From a virus, in IMG/VR virus record IMGVR_UViG_3300025131_003988, positions 1 to 24,055 of that record: a stretch of DNA of 24,055 nucleotides. One strand, written 5' to 3'. The translations under genes and the position numbers were made by a program. The first letter of the stretch is position 1; each line of letters opens with the position of its first letter. Positions 13,123-19,900 of the stretch are shown piece by piece. The notes below the pieces were generated by a model. It worked only from the letters and a program-made list of their open reading frames with translations. It was not told the origin of the DNA and made no database searches.

Positions 13123-13866
13123 ATGGATGGATATAAAGGTACTTTTATAGACTCTGAAAAAATGTATTATGAGTCGAAAGTTAATTTTCATAGATTTAGA
13201 GAAGCAGAAGAAATTTATGGTTTTTTGTTGACAAATGGTGGTCTTGATTTTAGTGCTTTGAAAAAGGCATATGAATTAGATCCAATTTTGTTTAGTCAAT
13301 ATTTGAGTGTAAAAAAGTCTGATTTAGGATACGGTGAGAAAATAAAATATCAATTAATTGATCAGTGTGATAGTAGACATATTATGATGTCTTCAATAAT
13401 TTTTTCAAAATATAAAGTTTTTGATAATATTTTGGAAATTGGTGGAGGTTATGGGAATTGGTATAGACTTAACAGAAATTTGATATCTTTTAATAAATGG
13501 ATTATGGTAGATTTACCATTTTGTTTGGATTTACAAAAATGGTATTTGAATAAAGAAATTGGAGATACAAATAAACTTGATTTTAGGTCTGCATATAATT
13601 ATACTATAAATGAACCTATAGATTTGGCTATTGCGGCTCATAGTTTGAGTGAATTATCATGGGATGATTTCTTAACATATTTTGCAAAAGTTTTGCTCAA
13701 ATGCAAATATTTATTTTACGCTGGTCATGCTTGGAATTGTGGCTCAGAAATGTTGTCTAACAAATTAAATAAAATATCTGAAAATTTTGACTTGATTGAA
13801 TCATATATGGAAGATAATGATAATGTTTATAATAATTTATATGTGAGAAAAGATGACACCATTTGA
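13123..13866 (+). CDS. SAM-dependent methyltransferase, sugar O-methyltransferase-like
   Basis: The product is 247 aa and clearly AT-rich. It contains a class-I SAM motif, NILEIGGGYGNWYRL, followed by a strand WIMVDLPFCLDLQKWYL and a later LAIAAHSLSELSW. The EIGGGYG...VDLP...Q.YL pattern is what I recognise from 'putative sugar O-methyltransferases'. The target might be a glycan or a small metabolite. The first ATG (13123) lies directly against a candidate -10 element and lacks a Shine-Dalgarno; M14 (ATG 13162) is an alternative start. Its 3' end overlaps gp62 by 14 bases, so ribosomes finishing here could start gp62. Composition and position suggest insertion into the clamp loader operon. 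Confidence 0.62.
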   Translation: MDGYKGTFIDSEKMYYESKVNFHRFREAEEIYGFLLTNGGLDFSALKKAYELDPILFSQYLSVKKSDLGYGEKIKYQLIDQCDSRHIMMSSIIFSKYKVFDNILEIGGGYGNWYRLNRNLISFNKWIMVDLPFCLDLQKWYLNKEIGDTNKLDFRSAYNYTINEPIDLAIAAHSLSELSWDDFLTYFAKVLLKCKYLFYAGHAWNCGSEMLSNKLNKISENFDLIESYMEDNDNVYNNLYVRKDDTI

Positions 13867-14248
13867 TTTTTTAAATGAAATAAATCATGGCAAGAACGAC
13901 CTGATGGTTGATGATATTGACCATCAGGTTGAAAAGCAATATAATCCTTACATTATCAATCGTGGTTTGTCTTTCTTTTTAGATACTATAATGGATGCTA
14001 ATGAGATGAACATTCGGCACCATCTTGATAAAAAACTTCAAAACTCTTATTATCTAAATAATATCAGGAAACGTAAACGATTCTCTAAATGGCATAAAGC
14101 AGAAAAATCTGAGTTGTTAGAAATCGTTATGGAATTTTATGGATATAGTATTAAACGAGCAAAAGAAGTTTTACCTTTATTAACGGTTGAGAATATAGAA
14201 GAGATGAAAAAGGTGTTGGATAAAGGTGGGATGAAAGGAGTGAAATGA
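13853..14248 (+). CDS. 62: Clamp loader small subunit (T4 gp62-like)
   Basis: The 131-aa protein starts MTPFDFLNEINHGKN and has PYIINRGLSFFLDT, an ANEMN helix and RKRKRFSKWHKAEK, which are hallmarks of gp62 in marine T4-like phages; T4 gp62 is longer (187 aa). gp62 binds one to four with gp44. The start lies inside the preceding methyltransferase gene (14-base overlap) and the stop overlaps RegA as ATGA. A 12-bp inverted repeat sits within codons 15-27 and could slow ribosomes. Position before regA agrees with the T4 order 44-62-regA except for the two inserted genes. Confidence 0.85.
   Translation: MTPFDFLNEINHGKNDLMVDDIDHQVEKQYNPYIINRGLSFFLDTIMDANEMNIRHHLDKKLQNSYYLNNIRKRKRFSKWHKAEKSELLEIVMEFYGYSIKRAKEVLPLLTVENIEEMKKVLDKGGMKGVK
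13897..13931 (+). repeat. Long inverted repeat inside the gp62 5' coding region
   Basis: ACCTGATGGT (13899-13908) and ACCATCAGGT (13920-13929) are perfect complements. A C-G and a G-U pair extend the stem outwards (13897-13898 with 13930-13931), giving 12 bp around an 11-base loop. No T-run follows, so it is not a terminator. Confidence 0.7.
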
Positions 14249-14643
14249 CTTATGGCGTTGACCAAATGATAGAGATCACTATCAAGGAATCTGATGACTT
14301 CCTTAAAATTAAAGAGACACTAACACGCATTGGTGTCGCATCACGCAAAGATAAGACACTATATCAGTCTTGTCATATTTTACACAAACAACAGAAATAT
14401 TATATTGTGCATTTCAAAGAATTGTTTGCACTAGATGGTAAGCCTACAAATTTTTCAGAAAATGATATTGCAAGAAGAAATACAATTACAAATCTTTTAG
14501 CAGAATGGGAATTGCTTACAATAGTTGAGCCAGAAAAAACAAAAGATCCTGTTGTATCTCTTAATCAATTAAAAATACTTTCATTTTCAGAGAAAGAAGA
14601 GTGGACACTTACTCCCAAATATAACATTGGTAAAAAATCATAA
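14245..14643 (+). CDS. regA: RegA translational repressor
   Basis: From residue 8 onward the sequence follows T4 RegA closely: MIEITIKESDDFLKIKETLTRIG, then KTLYQSCHILHKQ, YYIVHFKELFALDGK and the terminal KEEWTLTPKY. RegA binds the start region of early mRNAs and blocks ribosomes. The start at 14245 has an excellent Shine-Dalgarno (AAAGGAG) and overlaps the gp62 stop (ATGA), giving 132 aa; the internal ATG 14266 corresponds to the T4 start and would give 125 aa (T4: 122). The strong ribosome site favours 14245. It ends in TAATG, which starts the dUTPase. Confidence 0.95.
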   Translation: MTYGVDQMIEITIKESDDFLKIKETLTRIGVASRKDKTLYQSCHILHKQQKYYIVHFKELFALDGKPTNFSENDIARRNTITNLLAEWELLTIVEPEKTKDPVVSLNQLKILSFSEKEEWTLTPKYNIGKKS

Positions 14644-15164
14644 TGAGCAGTGTAAAAATTCAACAGAAACTAGGAGTATTCTGTTTACATGATGATATTG
14701 AGATTCCATCATTGGCAACAGAAAAATCCGCATGTTTTGACCTTAAAGCATATCTTAAAAAAGATGCAAAACTTTTAGCATTCAATCAATATAATCACAA
14801 AAAAGAAGTTACACTCAAAGGTGATCATCTTGAAATGATACCTAAATGGAGATATTTAATATCTACAGGATTGATATTTGATATTCCTCCAGGATATTAT
14901 ATAAAAGTACATCCACGATCCGGTAATGCATTAAAAAAGGGATTGGTCACTGCAAATAATACAGGTATTATAGATGAAGATTATGTAGAAGAATGTAATT
15001 GTATAATGATTAATTTATCAGATGATCCTTATATAGTAGAACATGGTGATAGAATAGCACAAGCAGAACTAAGACAAGCCGAATCATATGTAATAGGTCG
15101 TATTAATAATAGACCTTTACAAAAGACTGAAAGAGATGGTGGATTTGGATCCACAGGAACTTGA
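14643..15164 (+). CDS. dut: dUTPase (trimeric, Dut-like)
   Basis: The 173-aa protein has all five conserved motifs in order: SACFDL (29-34), PRSG (91-94), NNTGIIDEDY (105-114, with the catalytic Asp), GDRIAQ (135-140) and the C-terminal RDGGFGSTG (164-172). It hydrolyses dUTP to dUMP and PPi, keeping uracil out of DNA and supplying dTMP synthesis. There is a stretch of about 20 extra residues between motifs 1 and 2 (around KKEVTLKGDHLEM), as in other phage forms. Its start overlaps the regA stop (TAATG), and its own stop lies inside the -35 box of the Hsp20 promoter. Confidence 0.95.
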   Translation: MSSVKIQQKLGVFCLHDDIEIPSLATEKSACFDLKAYLKKDAKLLAFNQYNHKKEVTLKGDHLEMIPKWRYLISTGLIFDIPPGYYIKVHPRSGNALKKGLVTANNTGIIDEDYVEECNCIMINLSDDPYIVEHGDRIAQAELRQAESYVIGRINNRPLQKTERDGGFGSTGT

Positions 15165-15188
15165 CAAATCCGAAATTTGTGTTATAAT
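15161..15188 (+). promoter_or_regulatory. Consensus early-type promoter of the Hsp20 transcript
   Basis: TTGACA (15161-15166), a 16-bp spacer and TATAAT (15183-15188) with TG at 15180-15181. A start near 15195 would give a structured leader of about 120 bases before ATG 15318. Confidence 0.85.
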
Positions 15189-15192
15189 TTAT

Positions 15193-15200
15193 TATAAATA
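15193..15200 (+). promoter_or_regulatory. T4-type late promoter box TATAAATA before Hsp20
   Basis: The exact T4 late consensus TATAAATA lies just downstream of the early promoter. A start at about 15206-15208 still precedes all four leader hairpins, so Hsp20 could be made early and late with the same RNA control. Confidence 0.55.
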
Positions 15201-15216
15201 GAATTATAGTTGTTAT

Positions 15217-15317
15217 GAGATGTGCCAATATTGGACATCTCTTATCGTGGCATATTGCCACACGGAGTTAGCCTATGCGTAACTCCAAAATTAATCTCGC
15301 TAATATAGGAGATAATT
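15217..15317 (+). promoter_or_regulatory. ROSE-like RNA thermometer, four-hairpin 5' leader of hsp20
   Basis: Four consecutive stem-loops fill the leader. H1 is GAGATGT/ACATCTC (15217-15223 with 15235-15241), extended by CCA/TGG past a bulged G. H2 is GTGGCA/TGCCAC (15247-15252 with 15256-15261). H3 is GGAGTTA/TAACTCC (15264-15270 with 15280-15286). H4 pairs ATCTC (15294-15298) and CTA (15300-15302) with TAGGAGAT (15306-15313), leaving G15299 bulged. H4 therefore buries the Shine-Dalgarno AGGAG. The anti-SD strand reads UCGCU, which fits the U(U/C)GCU of ROSE elements, where the bulged G lies opposite AGGA. Known ROSE elements sit before small heat-shock genes, have two to four hairpins and melt on warming. 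Structures were drawn by eye without energy calculation. Confidence 0.72.
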
Positions 15318-15800
15318 ATGTTGAATCAAGAAATGGCTATAACATTCCCCAATAACATCCGAGATTTTGAAAGAGCATTCCAGACAAGTGTTGGATTAGA
15401 CTCTTTATTTTCCCGTCTATTTGATGTTGATCCTGGTACCTCAAGTTCAGGATACCCTCCATATAACATCAAAAAAACTGGTGAGTATGCGTATCAAATT
15501 GAGATGGCTCTCGCTGGATTCTCTAAAGACGAATTACAGGTAGAAGTGGCGGACGGTACACTTTCAATTAAGACCGTTCCCTCTAAAAAAGAGGAAGAAA
15601 ATGACTTTCTTCATCGTGGAATTGCCAAGAGGCAATTTTCTCGCAGATTTACCCTATCCGACGATGTGGTTGTGAAGGGTGCAGACCTGTATAACGGGCT
15701 TCTTACTATTGACTTGGAGAGAGTATTACCAGAGGAAAAGAAACCTCGGCAAATCCAAATCAATGATGGAATGAAAGTTGTAGATCATAAAGTAGTATAA
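15318..15800 (+). CDS. hsp20: Small heat-shock protein, Hsp20/IbpA family
   Basis: The 160-aa protein has an N-terminal arm, then an alpha-crystallin domain from about residue 48 (PYNIKKTGEYAYQIEMALAGF) to about 140, ending with the strand NGLLTIDLERVLPEEKKP. The GLLTIDL segment is the A-x-x-x-n-G-v-L family signature, followed by the expected PEEKKP. It binds unfolding proteins without ATP; in phages it is thought to protect phage or host proteins during infection. Hsp20 is a common passenger of marine T4-like phages. GC looks higher than in neighbours. It has its own early and late promoters, a ROSE-like leader and a strong terminator, so it is an independently regulated unit. Confidence 0.93.
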   Translation: MLNQEMAITFPNNIRDFERAFQTSVGLDSLFSRLFDVDPGTSSSGYPPYNIKKTGEYAYQIEMALAGFSKDELQVEVADGTLSIKTVPSKKEEENDFLHRGIAKRQFSRRFTLSDDVVVKGADLYNGLLTIDLERVLPEEKKPRQIQINDGMKVVDHKVV

Positions 15801-15806
15801 CTTTTG

Positions 15807-15830
15807 AGGCGGTCTTCGGACCGCCTTTTT
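15807..15830 (+). terminator. Intrinsic terminator of hsp20
   Basis: AGGCGGTC (15807-15814) and GACCGCCT (15819-15826) form a perfect 8-bp stem capped by the stable TTCG tetraloop, followed by T to 15830. Confidence 0.96.
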
Positions 15831-15884
15831 AGGAGTATATTTGAGAAATTTTAACACACACAACACACATATAGAAAGGAAATT

Positions 15885-16115
15885 ATGTCTAGTAATCCAT
15901 TTGAACTACGTTTTAAACTCTTAGAAATGGCACAAGGTTATCTCAATGATAATTATGCTAGATCCGAAAATATGATGTATCAATTATGGGATGAAGCAAA
16001 GGCTCATGGTGATGCAAACATGAAATTATGGAAAGAACTTCAACCCGAATCATATACCATTGATGATATTAAGAAGAAGGCATCTGAGTTGTATGAATTC
16101 GTAGAAAAGAAATAA
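15885..16115 (+). CDS. Small phage protein, 76 aa, unknown function
   Basis: This small soluble protein begins MSSNPFELRFKLLEMAQGYL and is mostly helical and charged (LWDEAKAHGDANMKLWKEL, then IDDIKKKASELYEFVEKK). The pattern resembles short structural or assembly proteins found next to hsp20 in marine T4-like phages, but I cannot name it. It has a clear ribosome site (GAAAGGAA) before ATG 15885 and is bounded by two terminators (15807 and 16130), so it is a single-gene unit; no convincing sigma70 promoter is visible in the 54 bases before it, which contain an ACACAC-rich stretch (15855-15869). Confidence 0.75.
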   Translation: MSSNPFELRFKLLEMAQGYLNDNYARSENMMYQLWDEAKAHGDANMKLWKELQPESYTIDDIKKKASELYEFVEKK

Positions 16116-16129
16116 TTTTTGATAAATTG

Positions 16130-16162
16130 GGAAGGAAATGCTTATATATTTCCTTCCTTTTT
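16130..16162 (+). terminator. Intrinsic terminator
   Basis: GGAAGGAAAT (16130-16139) pairs perfectly with ATTTCCTTCC (16148-16157) over an 8-base loop, followed by TTTTT to 16162. Confidence 0.92.
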
Positions 16163-16185
16163 GTTAATAAAAATAAGTAGAAAAT

Positions 16186-16752
16186 ATGTTATCATTTAAT
16201 ACATATATCACAGAGTCAAGTCTTTCCAGAATTATGACCCATGTAGAGAAAACAGAAAATTTTGGTGTAATGTCACCTTTTAGAAAAGAATTTTCTAATA
16301 AAGAAAATCTTGAGCGTTATAAAGAACTTAAAAAAATAGTCAGAGATAATGGTTATGGTTTTATTGAAATGAAAGGTGGTTATCAAGAAGAAGATGGATT
16401 TGTTAATGAAAAATCTTTATTTATTCCTAATATTAGACAAAAAGAAATGATAGAGTTGGGTAAGAAATATGACCAACATTCAGTAATTATAAAGGATAGA
16501 CAAACCTTTGCGATGATAGGCACAAATAAAAGTGCAGGAATTGGTAAAGTATTAGATAAATTTGATGTGAAAGGAAGAAATATTTCCATAGATGATGTTG
16601 GAGATAAATTTAAAGATTTCTTTTCTCGTCTATTGAAGGGTTCTCATAGAGGAAAAAAATTCTTATTTAAAATGCAAGAGAAAAAAGAAACAAGTATGTA
16701 TTATTATAAAAAACATGGACCCCAATGGGTCACCATTTTAGAAGAGGATTAA
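16186..16752 (+). CDS. Phage protein of unknown function with capsid-targeting-like N-terminus
   Basis: The 188-aa protein starts MLSFNTYITES, close to the ten-residue capsid-targeting peptide of T4 internal proteins (MKTYQEFIAE in IPIII) and ending in I-T-E, a gp21-protease-type (I/L)-x-E cleavage site. The rest is a compact domain: FGVMSPFRKEFSNKEN, then GYGFIEMKGGYQE, KSLFIPNIRQKEMIELGKKY, SVIIKD and a basic Lys-rich C-terminus (GSHRGKKFLFKMQEKK). The core looks like a small conserved domain shared by many phages, with no known activity. If the N-terminus works as in T4, it would be packed in the head and trimmed. The gene abuts the M15 peptidase gene with no gap. Confidence 0.7.
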   Translation: MLSFNTYITESSLSRIMTHVEKTENFGVMSPFRKEFSNKENLERYKELKKIVRDNGYGFIEMKGGYQEEDGFVNEKSLFIPNIRQKEMIELGKKYDQHSVIIKDRQTFAMIGTNKSAGIGKVLDKFDVKGRNISIDDVGDKFKDFFSRLLKGSHRGKKFLFKMQEKKETSMYYYKKHGPQWVTILEED

Positions 16753-17217
16753 ATGAAACTGACAAAGAATTTTTCGTTAAAAGAAATGACATTTTCTGAC
16801 ACCGCTATTCGTAGAAATATACCGAATGAGCCTACAATGGAAGAAGTTGTCAGTTTAACAAATCTTTGTTGCTATATTCTTCAGCCTGTCAGAGAGCATT
16901 TCGGTAAAGCAGTCCGTATAAACTCTGGTTTCAGGTCAGTTAAATTATGTGAAGCAGTGGGAAGTTCAGCAAAATCACAACATGCAAAAGGCCAGGCCGC
17001 CGATTTTGAGATCAATGGACTATCAAATAAAGAATTAGCGACATGGATTTATAAGAATTGTGATTTTGACCAGATCATATTAGAATTTCATGATCCAGAG
17101 GGAGATCCGAATAGCGGATGGGTCCATTGTTCGTATAGAAACGATGGTTCTAATCGCCATAATGGACTAATTATAAATCAAAAAACAAAAGGCAAGTATT
17201 TGCCATGGAAACCGTAA
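16753..17217 (+). CDS. M15-family peptidase, candidate endolysin (D-Ala-D-Ala carboxypeptidase-like)
   Basis: The 154-aa protein is a single peptidase M15 domain: FSLKEMTFSDTAIRR at the start, INSGFRS (56-62), the zinc ligands H77 and D84 in QHAKGQAADF, and H125 in GWVH. These are the His/Asp/His metal site and the substrate-arginine motif of the family, which cleaves peptide cross-links or stem peptides of peptidoglycan. No signal peptide or wall-binding domain is present. It starts immediately after the upstream stop. A 56-aa ORF with a membrane segment overlaps its end, so it may be a lysis gene; a virion-associated or assembly role is the alternative. Confidence 0.88.
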   Translation: MKLTKNFSLKEMTFSDTAIRRNIPNEPTMEEVVSLTNLCCYILQPVREHFGKAVRINSGFRSVKLCEAVGSSAKSQHAKGQAADFEINGLSNKELATWIYKNCDFDQIILEFHDPEGDPNSGWVHCSYRNDGSNRHNGLIINQKTKGKYLPWKP

Positions 17218-17375
17218 AAGCATTATTTTGGAAAATATATTTACAGTTTTTATTTTTAATAGGTGCATTTCAATCTAAGAAAACTTGGATTGACAAACAC
17301 ATATTATTGTGTTATGATAAACTTGATGAAATGGGGAGTTCCTATCAATACAGATATACCAGATTCAATGCATGA
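17205..17375 (+). CDS. Small membrane protein, 56 aa
   Basis: The ORF begins inside the M15 peptidase gene (13-base overlap) and ends in ATGA shared with the polymerase start, so both junctions are of the coupled kind used throughout the window. It encodes one hydrophobic segment (about residues 7-23, FWKIYLQFLFLIGAFQS) followed by a basic, soluble tail (KKTWIDKH..., ending YTRFNA). No Shine-Dalgarno is evident. Its sequence also contains the promoter of the polymerase gene. A holin-like or anti-holin role is conceivable because of the upstream peptidase, but one segment and a lone location are not enough to call it. Confidence 0.55.
   Translation: METVKALFWKIYLQFLFLIGAFQSKKTWIDKHILLCYDKLDEMGSSYQYRYTRFNA
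17290..17318 (+). promoter_or_regulatory. Promoter before DNA polymerase, inside the 56-aa ORF
   Basis: TTGACA (17290-17295), a 17-bp spacer and TATGAT (17313-17318) with TG at 17310-17311. Predicted start near 17325, about 47 bases before ATG 17372. Confidence 0.72.
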
Positions 17376-19891
17376 GTTTTTATACTAACGTTCAAAATGT
17401 AAAAGGCAAAGTCTTTTTTCGTGGTGTGGACGAAAAAGGCAAACACTTCAAACACAAGGTTGATTACAACCCTACCCTATACGTCCCTTCTCAAAAAGAA
17501 TCAAATTGGAAAACACTTGAAGGTGAGAATGTTTCTGAAATAAATTGTGGCTCAATATCAGAAGCAAAAAATTTTATTCGTAAATATGAAGGTGTAGACA
17601 ATTTCAAAATCTATGGCAATACAAATTTTCATTATTGTTTCATAGCAGATAATTATCCAGACACAATGCAATACGATAAAAATCTGATTGGTATTGCAAA
17701 CATTGATATTGAGACAAGATCAGAGAATGGATTTCCAGAACCTCAACTCGCACAAGAAGAGGTCATATCGATTACAGTGAAATATAAAGGTAAGTTTTTT
17801 TCTTTTGGTTGTGGAGATTATACTCCTAGTCAAGAGAATGTTCACTATATGAAATGTGGTAATGAAATACATTTGTTACAAGAGTTTCTTTCTTTTTGGG
17901 AAAGACTCGATATTGATGTGGTGACTGGTTGGAATGTGAAATTTTTTGATATTCCATATCTTGTCAATCGTATGAATAAATTATTTGATAAACCTGAATA
18001 TCAAAGACTGTCTCCATGGAAGTTTGTGAGTGAAAGAACAGTCAATCAAATGGGTTTTGGAGGTACACGAGAGCAACAAGCATTTGAATTAGTTGGTGTT
18101 GCGACACTTGACTATCTTGACTTATATCGTAAATTCACTTATACACAACAAGAAAATTATAGACTTGACCATATAGCACACGTAGAACTTGGTGATAAGA
18201 AATTAGATTACTCAGAATTTGGTAGTTTGCATCAATTATACAAACAAGATTTTCAAAAGTTTATGGATTACAACGTAAAAGACGTTGACCTTGTAGATAG
18301 ACTTGAAGATAAATTGAAATTAATTGAAACTGCTATTGTGCTTGCATATGATGCTAAAGTGAATTATACAGATGTATTTACTCAAGTGAGAATGTGGGAT
18401 ACTTTAATATATAATGAATTGCGTGGTAAAAATATTGTACTACCACCAAAGAAAAATACATTCAAGGATAATCCATACGAAGGTGCTTATGTAAAAGAAC
18501 CGAAACCTGGTGCATATAACTGGGTTGTGTCGTTTGACTTAAACAGTTTGTATCCACATTTGATTATGCAATACAATGTGTCACCTGAAACTATGGTTCT
18601 AGATTATCCTCCACAATCTGTAACAGTTGACAAACTGCTAGATAAAGAAATCAATACAAAATATTGTCAACGTGAAGAATTATCTATGGCGGCAAATGGT
18701 TATCATTTTCGTAGAGACATACAAGGGTTTCTACCTGCTATGATGGAGCGTATGTATAATGAGAGATCCAAGTTTAAGAAGCAAATGCTTGAAACTCAAC
18801 AACTATACGAGAATGAGAAGAATCCGTCTGAACGAGTGAAACTATCAAAAGAAGTCGCAAGACTTGACAACATGCAGATGGCAAGAAAAATTCAACTGAA
18901 TTCTGCTTATGGTGCTTTGGGTAATCAGTATTTTCGTTTCTTTGATGTGAGATGTGCAGAAGCAATTACTACTGGTGGTCAGTTGTCTACCAGATGGGTT
19001 GAACGAGATGTGAATGAGTATCTAAACAAAATACTCAAAACAAAAGATAATGATTATGTCATTGCATCTGATACAGATTCAATTTATGTGTGTCTTGATG
19101 ACCTTGTGAAGAGTGTATTTGATGATGATAGTGATAAGAAAAAGGTAATCGACTTTCTAGATAAGGTATGTGCTGGCAAAGTACAAGATTGTATTGACAG
19201 ATCGTTCAATGGGTTACGTGAATACATGAATGCATATCAGCAAAAGATGTTCATGAAACGTGAGGTTCTTGCTGACAGAGCAATCTGGACTGGTAAGAAA
19301 CATTATATCATTAATGTACATGACAGTGAAGGTGTGCGATTTGAGAAACCTAAAATCAAAGTCAAGGGACTTGAATCGGTTAAATCTTCAACACCTGCTA
19401 TTGTGAGACAAAAACTTGCTGATGCATATAAGATATTGATGAATGATACAGAAGAAGATATGATTGCATTCGTTGAAAGTTTTCGTAATGAGTTTGAAAC
19501 ATTGCCACCAGAAGATGTTGCGTTTCCTCGTTCAGTCAAAGGTATCGAAAAGTATAGTGATAGTGTTCAACTCTACAAGAAAGGTACGCCAATACATGTG
19601 AAAGGTACTCTCATACATAATAAATTACTACGAGAACATAAACTTACGAGAAAATATCAGATCATTCAAGAGGGTGAGAAGATAAAGTTTTCGTATCTAA
19701 AAACACCAAATCCAGTAGGTGATACAGTTATCAGTATGGGTAATACACTGCCTGCCGAATTTGACTTACATAAATTTATTGACTACGATACGCAATTTGA
19801 GAAAACATTTCTCGATCCTTTGAAAGATATTTTGGATTGTGTCGGATGGGATCATGAAAAAAGATATACAATTGATGATTTTTTTATTTAA
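17372..19891 (+). CDS. 43: DNA polymerase, family B (T4 gp43-like)
   Basis: The 839-aa polymerase (T4 gp43: 898 aa) has intact exonuclease and polymerase sites. Exo I is D112-I-E114 (IDIETRS), Exo II is NVKFFDIPYLV, and Exo III lies around YNVKDVDLVDRL. Polymerase motif A is FDLNSLYP (about 388-395), motif B is KIQLNSAYGALGNQ (about 505-518), motif C is SDTDSIYV (about 567-574), and KKHYII is the downstream Lys motif. It replicates the phage genome with the gp45 clamp and proofreads. The start overlaps the stop of the 56-aa ORF (ATGA) and lacks its own nearby Shine-Dalgarno; a GGGGAG lies too far upstream (about 17332). UvsX follows after 9 bases. Confidence 0.97.
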   Translation: MSFYTNVQNVKGKVFFRGVDEKGKHFKHKVDYNPTLYVPSQKESNWKTLEGENVSEINCGSISEAKNFIRKYEGVDNFKIYGNTNFHYCFIADNYPDTMQYDKNLIGIANIDIETRSENGFPEPQLAQEEVISITVKYKGKFFSFGCGDYTPSQENVHYMKCGNEIHLLQEFLSFWERLDIDVVTGWNVKFFDIPYLVNRMNKLFDKPEYQRLSPWKFVSERTVNQMGFGGTREQQAFELVGVATLDYLDLYRKFTYTQQENYRLDHIAHVELGDKKLDYSEFGSLHQLYKQDFQKFMDYNVKDVDLVDRLEDKLKLIETAIVLAYDAKVNYTDVFTQVRMWDTLIYNELRGKNIVLPPKKNTFKDNPYEGAYVKEPKPGAYNWVVSFDLNSLYPHLIMQYNVSPETMVLDYPPQSVTVDKLLDKEINTKYCQREELSMAANGYHFRRDIQGFLPAMMERMYNERSKFKKQMLETQQLYENEKNPSERVKLSKEVARLDNMQMARKIQLNSAYGALGNQYFRFFDVRCAEAITTGGQLSTRWVERDVNEYLNKILKTKDNDYVIASDTDSIYVCLDDLVKSVFDDDSDKKKVIDFLDKVCAGKVQDCIDRSFNGLREYMNAYQQKMFMKREVLADRAIWTGKKHYIINVHDSEGVRFEKPKIKVKGLESVKSSTPAIVRQKLADAYKILMNDTEEDMIAFVESFRNEFETLPPEDVAFPRSVKGIEKYSDSVQLYKKGTPIHVKGTLIHNKLLREHKLTRKYQIIQEGEKIKFSYLKTPNPVGDTVISMGNTLPAEFDLHKFIDYDTQFEKTFLDPLKDILDCVGWDHEKRYTIDDFFI

Positions 19892-19900
19892 GGAGTTGTA

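Noticed and set aside
15855-15869. ACACAC-rich stretch as a short CRISPR or iteron array
   Set aside because: It is a single simple dinucleotide run with no spacers or repeated units; no CRISPR array is present anywhere in the window.
16713-16738. GACCC/GGGTC hairpin followed by ATTTT as a terminator
   Set aside because: The stem is short and interrupted, the T-run is weak, and it lies within the coding end of the gene immediately before a coupled start.
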